DNA from: Nymphaea colorata
Taxonomy: Eukaryota > Streptophyta > Magnoliopsida > Nymphaeales > Nymphaeaceae
Assembly: GCF_008831285.2 (NCBI RefSeq)
Contig: NC_045149.1
Location: forward strand, 8,706,417-8,770,416
Reading direction: 5' to 3'
Length of the DNA: 64,000 nucleotides
Shown here: piece after piece, positions 23,140-35,839 of the stretch
How the letters are laid out: every line of letters begins with the position of its first letter
Numbering within the stretch: the first letter of the stretch is position 1
The notes under the pieces: generated by a model
What the model saw: the letters and a program-made list of their open reading frames with translations, nothing else
Told to the model about the DNA's origin: nothing
Database searches by the model: none
Position numbers and translations under genes: made by a program

Positions 23140-24626
23140 AAACCAAATTAAAGCAGACGATAAATCTTGTCCAACAAGACATTAATAACATAAAAACAGA
23201 AATAAAAATCCTCAATACCGAAATAAGCAAGACAAGAACAGAAGTCCATGAAACCAAAATAGATATACAAAACCTACAAGAGCAAACAAAAATATAGAGT
23301 TCCTCTTGCTTCATACATAATTCCGCATCAAACATGCTGAGGATTCCTTCTGGATTTATTAAAACTGAGACTCTTGCTTCATACATAATTACTCAAACAA
23401 ATGGCTATGCAAAATTATAAGTTCTAACGACTACTTTCAAAATAAATGCCAAAACTAAGTGCCCTGGATAATAAAATGTAGATATAGTGCTCAAAGCTCA
23501 GCTGAATGTCTCACAATAACGCTTGTACAACCAAATAACCAATAATTCTTTGTAACAGTCTATCTTTCAAAATTTGTGCTTGCCTTTATGCACACATAGA
23601 AGCAACAACATTGTCATTAGCTGGTTGCCTACAAAATCCTCAAGTATGAAATTCATGAGATACTTTTATTTGCTCATCCATAGCCTTAAATTCTTGCAGG
23701 TTGTTTCAGTTTAACGTAAGGTCTGTGCCTTAACAGTGAATAGTGTACCTACCTCCTGAACAGCTAACTGAAAGAAAGAGAATACTGGTTTAGCTATTTC
23801 TTTTCTGGCACAAGAATAAGTCAAAATAATGTACGATAGCAAGTGAAGTATATGTCTTTCCATTAAAGAACTTTTCATTTGCTTTTATGCAAAAAATAAC
23901 TCATTGATCTGCAACTGCAAATAGACGACATCTCCAATAGTTTTTCCACTTCCTTCTCAATTCTCATGGTGCATCACCTACCAAGTAAGCCCATGTAGCC
24001 GCTTAAAACTTGCACTGAGAGCGGTATTAGGCCAAACAAGATGAATTAGAGCTTAAAGAAAGAAAATCAACCAACTTTTTATACTAACTTCCTCTAGGCC
24101 GTTCCAAGTTCCAACAATTGCATTTCATTAACTCATCGTTTCGGTAATTTATTTTCCAAAACAGAAGATGACGTGCACCTGCATCTGAATGCGTGCATGT
24201 CGAGAAAAATGACTTTGTTAGCAAAATTTTCTCCATTCAGGGGCTAATGTTGGTAAGATGCTATTCATATACACGAAGAATGTCAGAGAGAAAACCGAAA
24301 GAGGAGAAGAAAAAGGGTGACGAAAACACCAACAGTGGTGATATTATCAATAACTTAAACTATAACAACAAGAAACCATAGTAAATGGGGAGCATAAGAA
24401 TGAAGAAACGGCAGCTTGGGAACCAAACAAAAAATAATAATAATAATAATTATACGAAGTGAAACAAAAAACGTAACGATCAAATCGGCACAACACAAAC
24501 ACGCAACAATCGACAAACAAGCACGGTTCCACGAAACAGACAATTCACGAAGAAGAAAAAGGTGAACAATATCAAATAGAGAAAAAGGGCAAGAGAGACA
24601 AAAAAAAACATCCTCAGTATTCCTTA
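23140..24626. other. Spacer upstream of the RT relic, no gene recognised
   Basis: Mostly AT-rich and non-coding. A short direct repeat around CTTGCTTCATACATAATT occurs near 23307 and 23373. This may be intron sequence of the RMD5-like gene. Confidence 0.35.
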
Positions 24627-24925
24627 CGATGCTGGTGATGAGAACTAGGAGTTTTGAAGATATTCGCTTGCGACGAAGACTGTAAACCGATCAGGGTCGT
24701 CGGAGAAATCTCACTGATGGCACTCGCGACCACCAGGGTAGAGAGCAGCGGGGACGTCAGAGAAGAAGGAAGAACCAGTGAGAGTGAGAGACCAGACAAC
24801 GGAAGGCGTTGACAAAAAAGGAGAGAGAGGAAGAGCCCGAGAGAGGGGGGAAGTGCGGCTCTCAGGCCGAGATTCCAGAGAGTCGGCAACGATTCGGAGA
24901 AGAGGGATCGGCAGCAGGCACCACC
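24627..24925 (-). promoter_or_regulatory. Candidate non-coding first exon/promoter of the RMD5-like gene
   Basis: This CT-rich, GC-elevated stretch on the minus strand looks like a plant 5' leader. It ends in ATCGTAAGG, a plausible 5' splice site, at about 24627. The RMD5 coding exon has a splice acceptor in its 5' UTR at about 20205, so this is the nearest upstream candidate. The link is inferred; a 4.4-kb leader intron would be needed. Confidence 0.4.
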
Positions 24926-27264
<2,339 letters not shown>

Positions 27265-27303
27265 GCTCGCCTGGGCGGGCACTGCCGGGCGGCCCAGGCG
27301 AGC
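27265..27303. repeat. Perfect 12-bp inverted repeat in GC-rich island
   Basis: GCTCGCCTGGGC at 27265-27276 is mirrored by GCCCAGGCGAGC at 27292-27303 with a 15-base GC-rich spacer. This would form a very stable hairpin in DNA or RNA. No poly-T follows, and the context is unexplained. Confidence 0.8.
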
Positions 27304-27479
27304 GCTCCGGCAACGGGCGGGGGAAGGCATCGGAGGTGCTCCGCCAATTTCTTCACACACAAAAAGAATATGAAATAGAGGAAAGGGCTGCCAAATAATG
27401 CTTCAGCTCATCAAGTACTTATTAAATATCCAGCCCGTTGTCCACCTTTAATGAAATGTGGGGTACCCCAGCAAATCGA

Positions 27480-27690
27480 GAATGGCCTTCAAAATTGCTT
27501 CCGGCCAGCCGAGTTAGCCGGGCCCGACTTTGCCTGATAATATAATTATATTTTATTATATTTTTATAATAAATATTGTGTTTATGTATTAAATTTATAT
27601 ATTTTCACTATAATCAAGTCAAGCTAACTTGGGTTTGGGCCTTTATGGTCGAGCCTGGGCCTAGGCAGTAGGCACTTTGAAACAAGCCGG
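27480..27690. mobile_element. Degenerate GC-armed MITE-like relic
   Basis: The architecture matches 483-747 and 7996-8231: GGGCCCG-type arms around an AT-rich core of about 80 bases. Termini and target duplication are not recognisable. Confidence 0.35.
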
Positions 27691-28541
27691 TACAGCCCAG
27701 CCCGATGCCGCGCTACTGAAAAGTTCAAACATCTCTCAAAGGACTGGGGCAAGCTGGTATGTGTTCGCGCCCCCTTTTGTAGGTAACAGTGAGGTGGCAT
27801 TTGATGGCCACAGGCTAAAATCTATGAACAAACATCCATGCATGAAAATCCTTTCGACAAAAAAATCCACATTAAAATTCGCTATTTATCTGATGAGCAC
27901 AGACAAAAATGTGTGAACAGTAGTCCACGGTTTGATAATCACAAACAAAAATCTGAGACAGAGAATATGACCTTCATAGGCCCTTGCTACATCATAACCT
28001 GTCATCTGAATCAAAAACATGAAGCTTCACCATTTCCAGATTACAAATAAATGTAATGAAGCAGGAAAACAAGAAAGAAAGATCACCGATTGATATCACC
28101 AAGCAACAAAATAAAAAAGGGGAACACTAAAAAAATGCTTATTAAACAAAAACAGACACGAAAAATTGGTGGCATTTCCTTATAAGCATTCACACAAACG
28201 GATGATGCAATTTCTGCAATCTCCTCAACCTCAACCTTGAGCACGACACTAAAACAGAGATTGAATAAGCCCTTTCTAGGTTAGAAAGAAATGGACGGCA
28301 CATGGGAGGTTCATGCATCAAACCTGCAGAAGCAAACGGGAGGCTTGGAAGATCGTGGCCAGATAAGAAACCACCCGGAAACTCTCCCACCACCACTAAT
28401 CTCTTGCTCTACAAACCCCAGTAAACCAGAAACTCAGAGGCGAGAATCTGATGAAGAAGAATGCCTCAGAGAGAATGCAATCATCGGAGGCCTCATACCA
28501 TTTGCACATTAGAAGGGGACACAAATGTGCATGCATGCAAA

Positions 28542-28573
<32 letters not shown>

Positions 28574-29324
28574 ACCGTGGTGGGGCAGTGATGGTGATGA
28601 ACCGCTAACAGTGATGCGGGAGACAAATAGAGAGGGGCAAGCAGAGAGGCATGGCAAAAAGGGAGGAAGGCAGTGGAAAGGGATGGCCAGCAGATGGAGG
28701 AGGGCAGTGGAGGGGCGAGCAGAGAATTTAGGAGGTGGAGCAGCAACAGGTGGAGGGGTGAGCAGAACGAGATGGCACAAGCAGGTGGAGGGGCAGCAGA
28801 GATGGAGAGAACAAGCAGAGATAGGGAGGAACAGAGACGACAAAAAGAAGAGAATGAGAGTAAGCACGAAAGAGAGGGAAAGAAAGAAAGGGACGCTACC
28901 TTGCGAGAATGAGAGCCGGATTGCGCAGCTGGAGTTGCTGCCACAGAGGGGGGGGGGGGGAGAGAAGGGGTGGCTGCTGCGGTGGAGAGAAGGCAGCTGC
29001 GATGGAAAGGAGGCAAGAGAGAGAGCAAGAGTTATCAAAAATTGAAGCTCTAACAGGCATATTTTTTTGTCCGTTGATAAAAGTCAGACCTCAACAGGTC
29101 GACATATTTCCAGAGATAAACATGTACATTGTCACCATCGAGAGTGCTGATTTCTTTACCGCATGTGATGGAACGTGGATGAAAATGGAAAACAAGGGAC
29201 ACAGATCCCTCCTCCAAAGTAAAATCCATGCCCATTAAATGTCCCCTAATTCCTAAAAGACAAGAACAGAAAATGAGAGATGAGGGTCTATTGACGAAAA
29301 GAACTGAAAGAGATAGCATAGAGT
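27691..29324. other. Intergenic with GA-rich low-complexity block
   Basis: No gene recognised. From about 28540 to 29045 the plus strand is strongly GA-rich, with (GA)n at 28541-28572 and a G homopolymer near 28948-28961. Frames of up to 210 codons here are compositional artefacts. A CT-rich 5' leader of a minus-strand transcript is possible but unproven. Confidence 0.4.
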
Positions 29325-29342
29325 GTCTGAACCAATGTTATC

Positions 29343-29420
29343 CGTATCGTACGATACGAACGTATATCATACGATACGTATCGTACGATACGAACGTATA
29401 TCATACGATACGTATCGTAT
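29343..29420. repeat. 34-bp palindromic subterminal repeats of the hAT element
   Basis: Two full 34-base units (29343-29376, 29377-29410) and the start of a third each contain the palindrome CGTATCGTACGATACG. Looser copies follow at about 29455-29492. Clustered motifs near hAT ends commonly bind the transposase. Equivalent density is not seen at the right end. Confidence 0.9.
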
Positions 29421-29814
29421 AGGTTAAGAAAACCTATACAATACACTGTTTAAATACGATACGCATACGTATGATACGTATCGTGCGATACGGGGATGAA
29501 ATTAAAAAAGGGACCGAGGGCCCCTTTTTTTGCGTCTTATTTTGAAACGGACGCTCCTCTCTCTCTATTTCTTGTTTCTCAACGCTGCTAGAGACGTGGG
29601 AGGGAGAGATTTTCTCCATTGCATCAAGATTTGCCGGTGAAGAAGCTTTTTTTCTCGTTGTGGGGAGTCTTGGGACGGTGGGAAGCTTGGAGAAAGAGGG
29701 TTTTTTGGTTTTTAACACCAAGAAGGTAAGAAATAACTCATTTTTGCCGTTAAATCGTTCATTTGTCTTATTTCCTACATTTATTTGTATGTTTTTACTT
29801 GTTTTTTAAGATAT

Positions 29815-32260
29815 AATGTCAGATCCTGCATGGCAGTGGTGTACAAGGGTGAATCCCAAAGATAGATTAAGAGTTAAGTGAAATTATTGTAAGCAAATCA
29901 TATCAGGAGGGATCTCTCGCTTTAAACACCATATAACTGGTACACACAGCGATGTGGCTCAATGCAATGGCTCCCAAGAGAACCCATTGCCAGTGTATGT
30001 AAAGCACCAGTGTTAGGAGCTTCTTAATGCAGTGAAAGCAAATAGGATTGAAAAGGAAATGGAAGATGCAGAGGAAGGATATGGGGACCCACATGAAGAG
30101 GAAAAAAGTGAAGGTGAAGATGTTCAACTTGAAGAAGAAGATGTTGGTGTCAGTTTGGGAACAGCTAAAGGGAAAGGCATCATGCGTGGAGGTGGTTCTT
30201 CTGCAACTGCAACCAGAAAAAGAAGAGGTGCAAATATAAGTTCAGTTTCACGAGGACGTGGCAGGAGTCATAGTGGTCGTACTGGTGGTGGTAGAGTACC
30301 TATTATGAGGTCGAGCAATACGACTGGTTCGATCAAGAATTTTTTTTCCCAATTATACTGCAGTTGGTGCTCAGCCTGAGATTTGTATAGCCATGCAAGC
30401 AAAGGATATTATTGAAGCAGCAGATGAAACCATAGGAAGGTGGTTCTATGATGCATCCATTCCCTTCAATGCAACAAACTCTTATCATTATCAGCCTATA
30501 GCAGATGCGATTGCTAGTGTAGGGCGAGGGTATAAAATGCCCTCTTTTCATAAATTGCGAAGTAAAATTCTCAACAATATAGTTAGAGATGTGAAGACAT
30601 ATTGTGATGAACTAAAATTGAGCTAAAAAGCTACAGGATGCAGTGGAATGGCAGATGGGTGGACAAACATAAAAAACAGAACATTGGTAAACTTCCTTGT
30701 ATATTGCCCTCTTGGTACTATGTTCTTAAAATCTGTTGATTTGTCTAATACTCCTAAGACTGCTCATATGTTTTTTGGGATTTTTGATAAAGTTATAGAA
30801 GAAGTTGAGCCTAAAAATGTCGTACAATTTATCACTGATAATGCAGCAAATTATAAAGCTGCAGGTGAAATGTTAGCAGCACGATATGGGACATTTTATT
30901 GGAGTCCATGTGCTGCTCATTGTGTAAATCTTATGCTTCAGGATCTTGGTGAAAGAGATGATATGAAGTTGACAGTTCATAGATGCCAAGAAATCACGAA
31001 GTTTATTTACAATCATGCTTATGTCTTGAATTTGATGAGGAAATTCACAAAAGGGGCTGAATTGATTCGACCTGCAAAAAAACACGGTTTGCTACAAATG
31101 TTTTGACTGTGCAGGGTATATAGTCAAGCAAAGAACTTCTCTCAGACAGATGTTTTCAAGTGATGATTGAACTGCATATCCACATGCCTATAAAAGAAAG
31201 ACTACGACAGTTGTGGATACCATCTTCGATGCTGACTTTTGGGAATCATGTGTGCACTTATTGAAGATTTGTGTACCTCTAGTGAAAGTCCTCAGATTAG
31301 TTGATAGTGAAGATAGACCTTCTATTGGATATTTATACGAGTCTATGGACAGAGCCAAGTAGACCATTAGAGATAATATGAAGGGGAAAGAGAAGTTGTA
31401 CATACCTATATGGAAGATTATAGATGAAATGTGGTCTGGACAACTTCATCGCCCACTTCATGCAGCAGCCTATTACCTAAATCCTACTATTAGATATCTT
31501 CTCACTTTTAAGAAGGACAGAGAGGTCGAGTATGGCATGTTGGATTGTATTGATGTATTAGTAAGTGATAGTAAAGAACAAGACGCTATCCGTCGATCAA
31601 CAAATATGATACGGCTTCTGGTACCATGGCGAGAGACACAGCAGTTCGATGCAGGACAACTATGCGTCCAAGTATTGGAAAGAGACTTTATACTTTTTTG
31701 TTGTTGTTTAGCTTTTATTCTACCTTCTCACATATTTATTCTGACAACATTTTTACTTTCCATTTGTTATTAGATTTGTGGTGGGAAAGGTTTGGGCCTG
31801 ATTGCCCAGAATTAAGGAAGCTTGCAATTAGAATCCTCAGCCATGTAGTGCAACTGGATGTGAAAGAAATTGGAATGTATTTCAACACATCCACAGTAAG
31901 AAGAGGAATAGGTTGGAACATAAAAGGTTGAATGACCTTGTTTACGTTCGTTATAATATGAAGTTGAGACAAAGGTAAACATTTGTTATACAAAATAGCA
32001 AATTTTAATATATATTTTAATTTCTAACAATTTGTTAAATTTTTCTCTTGTTAGGCAACTAGAAACAACATCTACGAGGAAGCATCACAATCAATATGAT
32101 CCTATCTTCATTGACCATTTTGATATATTATATTCTTGGGTTGAAGAAGAACCATCCGCAGTACTTGATGAGGACGATCTTGATTTTTTGAACGTTGAAG
32201 GAGCAGCAGAGATTATTGATGAAGGAGAGGCTAGGGGGAGAGCAATGGAATGTTGGTGAC
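29815..32260 (+). pseudogene. BED-finger hAT transposase pseudogene
   Basis: From ATG 29815 the frame starts MSDPAWQWCTRVNP. A TGA stands where the first zinc-finger cysteine is expected, just before NYCKQIISGGISRFKHHITG. A TAG follows in VKHQC-stop-ELL. The frame then runs through an acidic and Gly/Arg-rich linker, changes frame at a T-rich run near 30345, and meets a stop before KATGCSGMADGWTN (30627). It continues through DNAANYKAAGEML and CAAHCVNL, which are typical hAT catalytic-domain blocks. Further frameshifts and stops occur near 31070-31170 and at 31362. The C-terminal dimerisation block CERNWNVFQHIHSKKRNRLEH is recognisable at about 31858-31920, followed by a GT-AG intron and an acidic tail. 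Not translatable as a transposase. Confidence 0.88.
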
Positions 32261-32748
32261 ATTCCATTTGCAACAGAGAGGATAGAAGAAGCAGTTAATG
32301 AAGAAAATGAAGATGATGATGAACAATGAAGATGATGATGCACACGACGATTGACGATGCTTTTTGTTTTGAGTTTTGAAAACTATGTCAATATGTTTTG
32401 AGTTTTGACTTCTGAACTTATGAATTGTGATGTAATCGAATACTCTTAGGTTGCTTAGTATGTTATTTTGTTTTTTGAATGTTTGATTTCTTATTTTGGA
32501 ATGTCTTGTTCATATGCATACTTCATAGTTCATACTTCATATACATGAATGATGAATGTTCCTTTAAATACATTTTTCTTGAATTTTTCTGATTTTTACT
32601 AGTTTTTTCGGATTTTTTTAGAATTTTCTGATTTTTTATAAATTTTTAATATTTTTTACAAATTAAAAAATTAATTTTTACGATCCGGCGTATAGGTCAG
32701 CCCGACCGATACACGATTGGATATGGCAATGATAATATTGGTCTGAAC

Positions 32749-34405
32749 TGCTAGATATCGGTACAACTTCTGAAAGTTCTGCCTTCATGCTGTGTATGTC
32801 TGTGTATTAGCAGGAGAACTTGCTATCATCTAAAGTTGGATCCCGGAGGCAGTAGATCCATATAGCCAGCAATGAATTAGTAAAGGATACAACAGACAAT
32901 TGATACTCAAAGAATGACTTCGAAATAGGAAGAACACAAGGTACTTTCCTGACATCTAGACCGTTCATATGTTAACTTGAAATACAGATTTCAAAACTTG
33001 GGCACTGTTGATAATGGTATGACTAAGCATACACAAGATCTCTTACTTTTTCCAAAGGAACGAATTCCTACTTTATTTCCTTTGGAAACAAATGTGCAAC
33101 TTTTCATCACCAAAATCTAAGACCAAATGAGAAAATACTAATCTTGTTTTAGTGCTATATAGAGAAGTATGACAAATCAATTTCGAGAAAAGAAAATCAC
33201 ATCCATCCTGGTTTCTATTAAACAGCATATTTTGAGTGTACCACATTATTCTAGCACACCTGTACATATTCCTTGTAATTACACCAGATGGACAACATAC
33301 AAGTGTTTATTTAAACCCAAAGCAGATAGCACGCATACCAAGAGAATACTGCAAGCAAACCAATCATACCAACTTCAATAAGCCATCAAATTAAAATAAT
33401 CCTGCAGTGTACCTCTACCTAGAAGTACATTCATCTTTGTAACAAAGGAAAAAGAGGAACCAACACAAACTAGAAAAAGAGAAAAGGACGTGAGATCAGA
33501 CTGGCTTCTCATTAAAACATGCTGAATTAAAGATGTTATAAACGGACCAATAGATGCATCCTCAATAATACAGGTCGTGAATGAGCTCAATGGCAGAACT
33601 GCTCAATAACCGACACTACGAACATGTTCAATTACATGTTAAACCTGCTCAGTAGCAGATACAAACTTACTTAAAATAAATGTTGCAAGAATCAAATTAA
33701 AAAGACGTTATAAACCTACTCAGAAACAAGCCTCGTGTAATACCTTTGCTCATAAACCTGCCATTATAAATAAAACCTCCTCCCACAAACCTGCATTACA
33801 TCTTCATTTCCAACAGCATCGCAATCCCCAAACACCAGAAGTCACAACCTCAAATGAATAAACTTGTTTGTGAACATATAGCAAAAACAAAGCCACTTTT
33901 AGTGCAACTGTATCAAAATCAACATGTTAACCAAAAAGAGAAAAAGAAAGAAAACAGATCAGGTTGCTTGGATACTGTGTCCATTCTTCAAGCACAGACC
34001 CAATGGAAGTGTGTAGCTACAAGATCTTGACCAAAAACACAAAATGAAGTACATGGCCAAATGACCATAGACACATTCATTGCTGTTCCTCACAAGCATG
34101 TCTTTATGGTGTTGTAGAACCAACTTCTCCAGGTTCAGATCCTCTTTCAAATGTGCCTGAATTGCTTCAGTCCTAGTGTAGAACTTGTAGACAACAGCAT
34201 TATATCTGGAGACTCAAAGTTGAGGGTGCTGTAAGCTAGCAAAAAGCCTCTTTTTCTAACTTCAAATACAATGTAATACTTCTAACGAGGCATCATCTTC
34301 TACATCCTATGAAAAAAAATTGATTATATTAGAACATAGTAAAATACTTGAACAAGGAATCATTGTGTACAGCAAATATTAATGCAAGTATCAAGATAAT
34401 GAAGT
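32749..34405. other. Spacer between hAT element and PIF-like gene
   Basis: No gene recognised. A minus-strand frame at 33959-34150, extendable upward to about 34200, is the most protein-like stretch but has no known domain; it may be 3' UTR of the PIF-like gene. A possible last exon of that gene (acceptor TTTCATAG near 34305) would add only a few codons. Confidence 0.35.
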
Positions 34406-35839
34406 CTACTTACTGTTGTTAAAATCTTCAAACATTTGAGCTGCTATGGTTGCTCTCAGTGAATCATTGCTTCCACGTTTAACTACTTGTACTTTAAACT
34501 CATGTTCATTGTCTATCTCTGAGCTAGTATCAACATCATATGATGCACCATCTTCAACATCAAATTGTGTTGCATTTGGATTGTGATCAAGTATAAAATT
34601 GTGCAACACACATGTTGCTAACACAATTTGAACTTGTGTGGAGAAAGGATACTCTACTTGGCTTTTCAATATAGGAAATCGACTTCTAAGCAATCCAAAT
34701 ACACGTTCTACAGTTGCCCTTAAAGAGAAATGTCGATTATTAAATAGCTCTTCTGCAGTTGTAATTGGTTGAGAGCCTGATGCATTCAATTCTGACATAT
34801 GATATTGATGCCCACAATATGGAGTTATCAATCCAACAATACTTGGATAATCTCCATCAGCAAGATAATATTTTCCTGCAGAATATATATTATTAATAAG
34901 ATAATATCAGTTCTATATTACATTAGTTACACCAAATAAACAAAAGTACTTTCAAACTCAATTTATACCTTCAGGAATTTGAAGTGGATCAACGTTGTCA
35001 TCAAGTGCACTATATAATACTCTTGAATCCTCAGCACTACCCTCCCAACCAGCCATTACATAATGGAAACGCATATCAAATCCAACTACAGCCATGACAT
35101 TTTGAGAAAGAACGCCCTTTCGGTTTCGAAACCGTCCATGTGTTGATGTAGGCACCCACACAGGAACATGAGTGCTATCAATGACTCCTAAACAATCCTA
35201 TTACATATTCAACCATTTGCATGATTGTAAGACAGAAATTTTTTTTATTTTGATAACCTATAAACAAATAAAAAAATACAATGTTACCTTGAAATATGGA
35301 TAAAAACGAGGATCGTTTTGAATCTTAGCTGGTGTATCATTGTTTAGCCGACAAATATAATCTTTTCCAAGATGACAAATTGTACGTAATACGACATTAA
35401 AATACTTGCTGATGGTCTGACCTGAATGTTGAAATGTGTCTTGAGAAGCTCGATTCCGCTTATTATGTCCCACCGAGTAAAGAAATATGGCAACTTGTTC
35501 TTCCACAGATATGTCACGAGCATCATGCAATAGATTCCTATTTTTAAGTGCATTGCACAGAGCAACGTATATGTCTTTGTCCATACGTAATAAATTCAAA
35601 CAGTTTTTTGGAGGACCATGGATTACATTGTAAACAAACTTTTCACCAGCATTTTTGTATGGATGAGCAATGCTCCTATGTGGATGAACAATGCTTTTTT
35701 GTGGACGAATAACGTTTTTATTGGGACGAACAGCACTTTTCTGTGGATGAACAATCTTGTCACGCACTAATTTTTTTCGCAAGAGTAAAGTGAGCAACAT
35801 CAATGATACTTGTAACACAACTTCCTCCTCTGGTGTCAT
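34406..35839 (-). CDS. PIF/Harbinger-type transposase (ALP1-like), apparently intact
   Basis: Three exons (35839-35288, 35197-34969, 34875-34406) with GT-AG introns and matching phases encode 416 residues without a stop. An N-terminal run of five heptad repeats (about residues 29-63) is followed by a helical DUF8040-like DNA-binding region (about 75-160). The DDE nuclease domain follows: VIDSTH (D191), GSAEDSRVL (D241), KYYLADGDYP (about 262-271) and FNNRHFSLRATVERVFG (E317). All three catalytic acids are present, unlike domesticated ALP1, which has lost its active site. A GTAAGT donor overlapping the last codons allows an alternative short last exon. I found no Myb/SANT partner ORF and no terminal inverted repeats, so it may be an immobile or domesticated copy. 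A splice acceptor lies just upstream of the ATG, implying a 5' UTR exon. Confidence 0.88.
35652..35756 (-). repeat. Five 21-bp in-frame repeats encoding heptads
   Basis: Five adjacent 21-base units inside exon 1 of the PIF-like gene encode a heptad of the form [IVA][VIA][HR]P[QNHY][KR][SN]. The units differ from each other at several bases but never in length, so the frame is kept. Proline at position 4 and a basic residue at position 6 are invariant. Confidence 0.9.

Larger units (their letters stand above)
29333..32740 (+). mobile_element. hAT DNA transposon, structurally complete, coding-dead
   Basis: The element is 3408 bp. Its termini are CAATGTTATC on the left and, on the opposite strand at the right, CAATATTATC. 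It is flanked by a perfect 8-bp target duplication, GTCTGAAC, at 29325-29332 and 32741-32748, the hallmark of hAT insertion. The left subterminal region has tandem palindromic repeats, and the interior encodes a BED-finger hAT transposase in plus orientation with many disabling changes. An intact target duplication beside a ruined gene suggests either an old insertion or a copy mobilised in trans. Confidence 0.92.

Noticed and set aside
28396-29045. Frames of up to 210 codons on both strands
   Set aside because: GA/CT-rich low complexity; no domain or splice signals.
34406-34831. Treating the PIF-like gene pieces as three separate genes
   Set aside because: GT-AG introns with matching phases join them into one continuous transposase.
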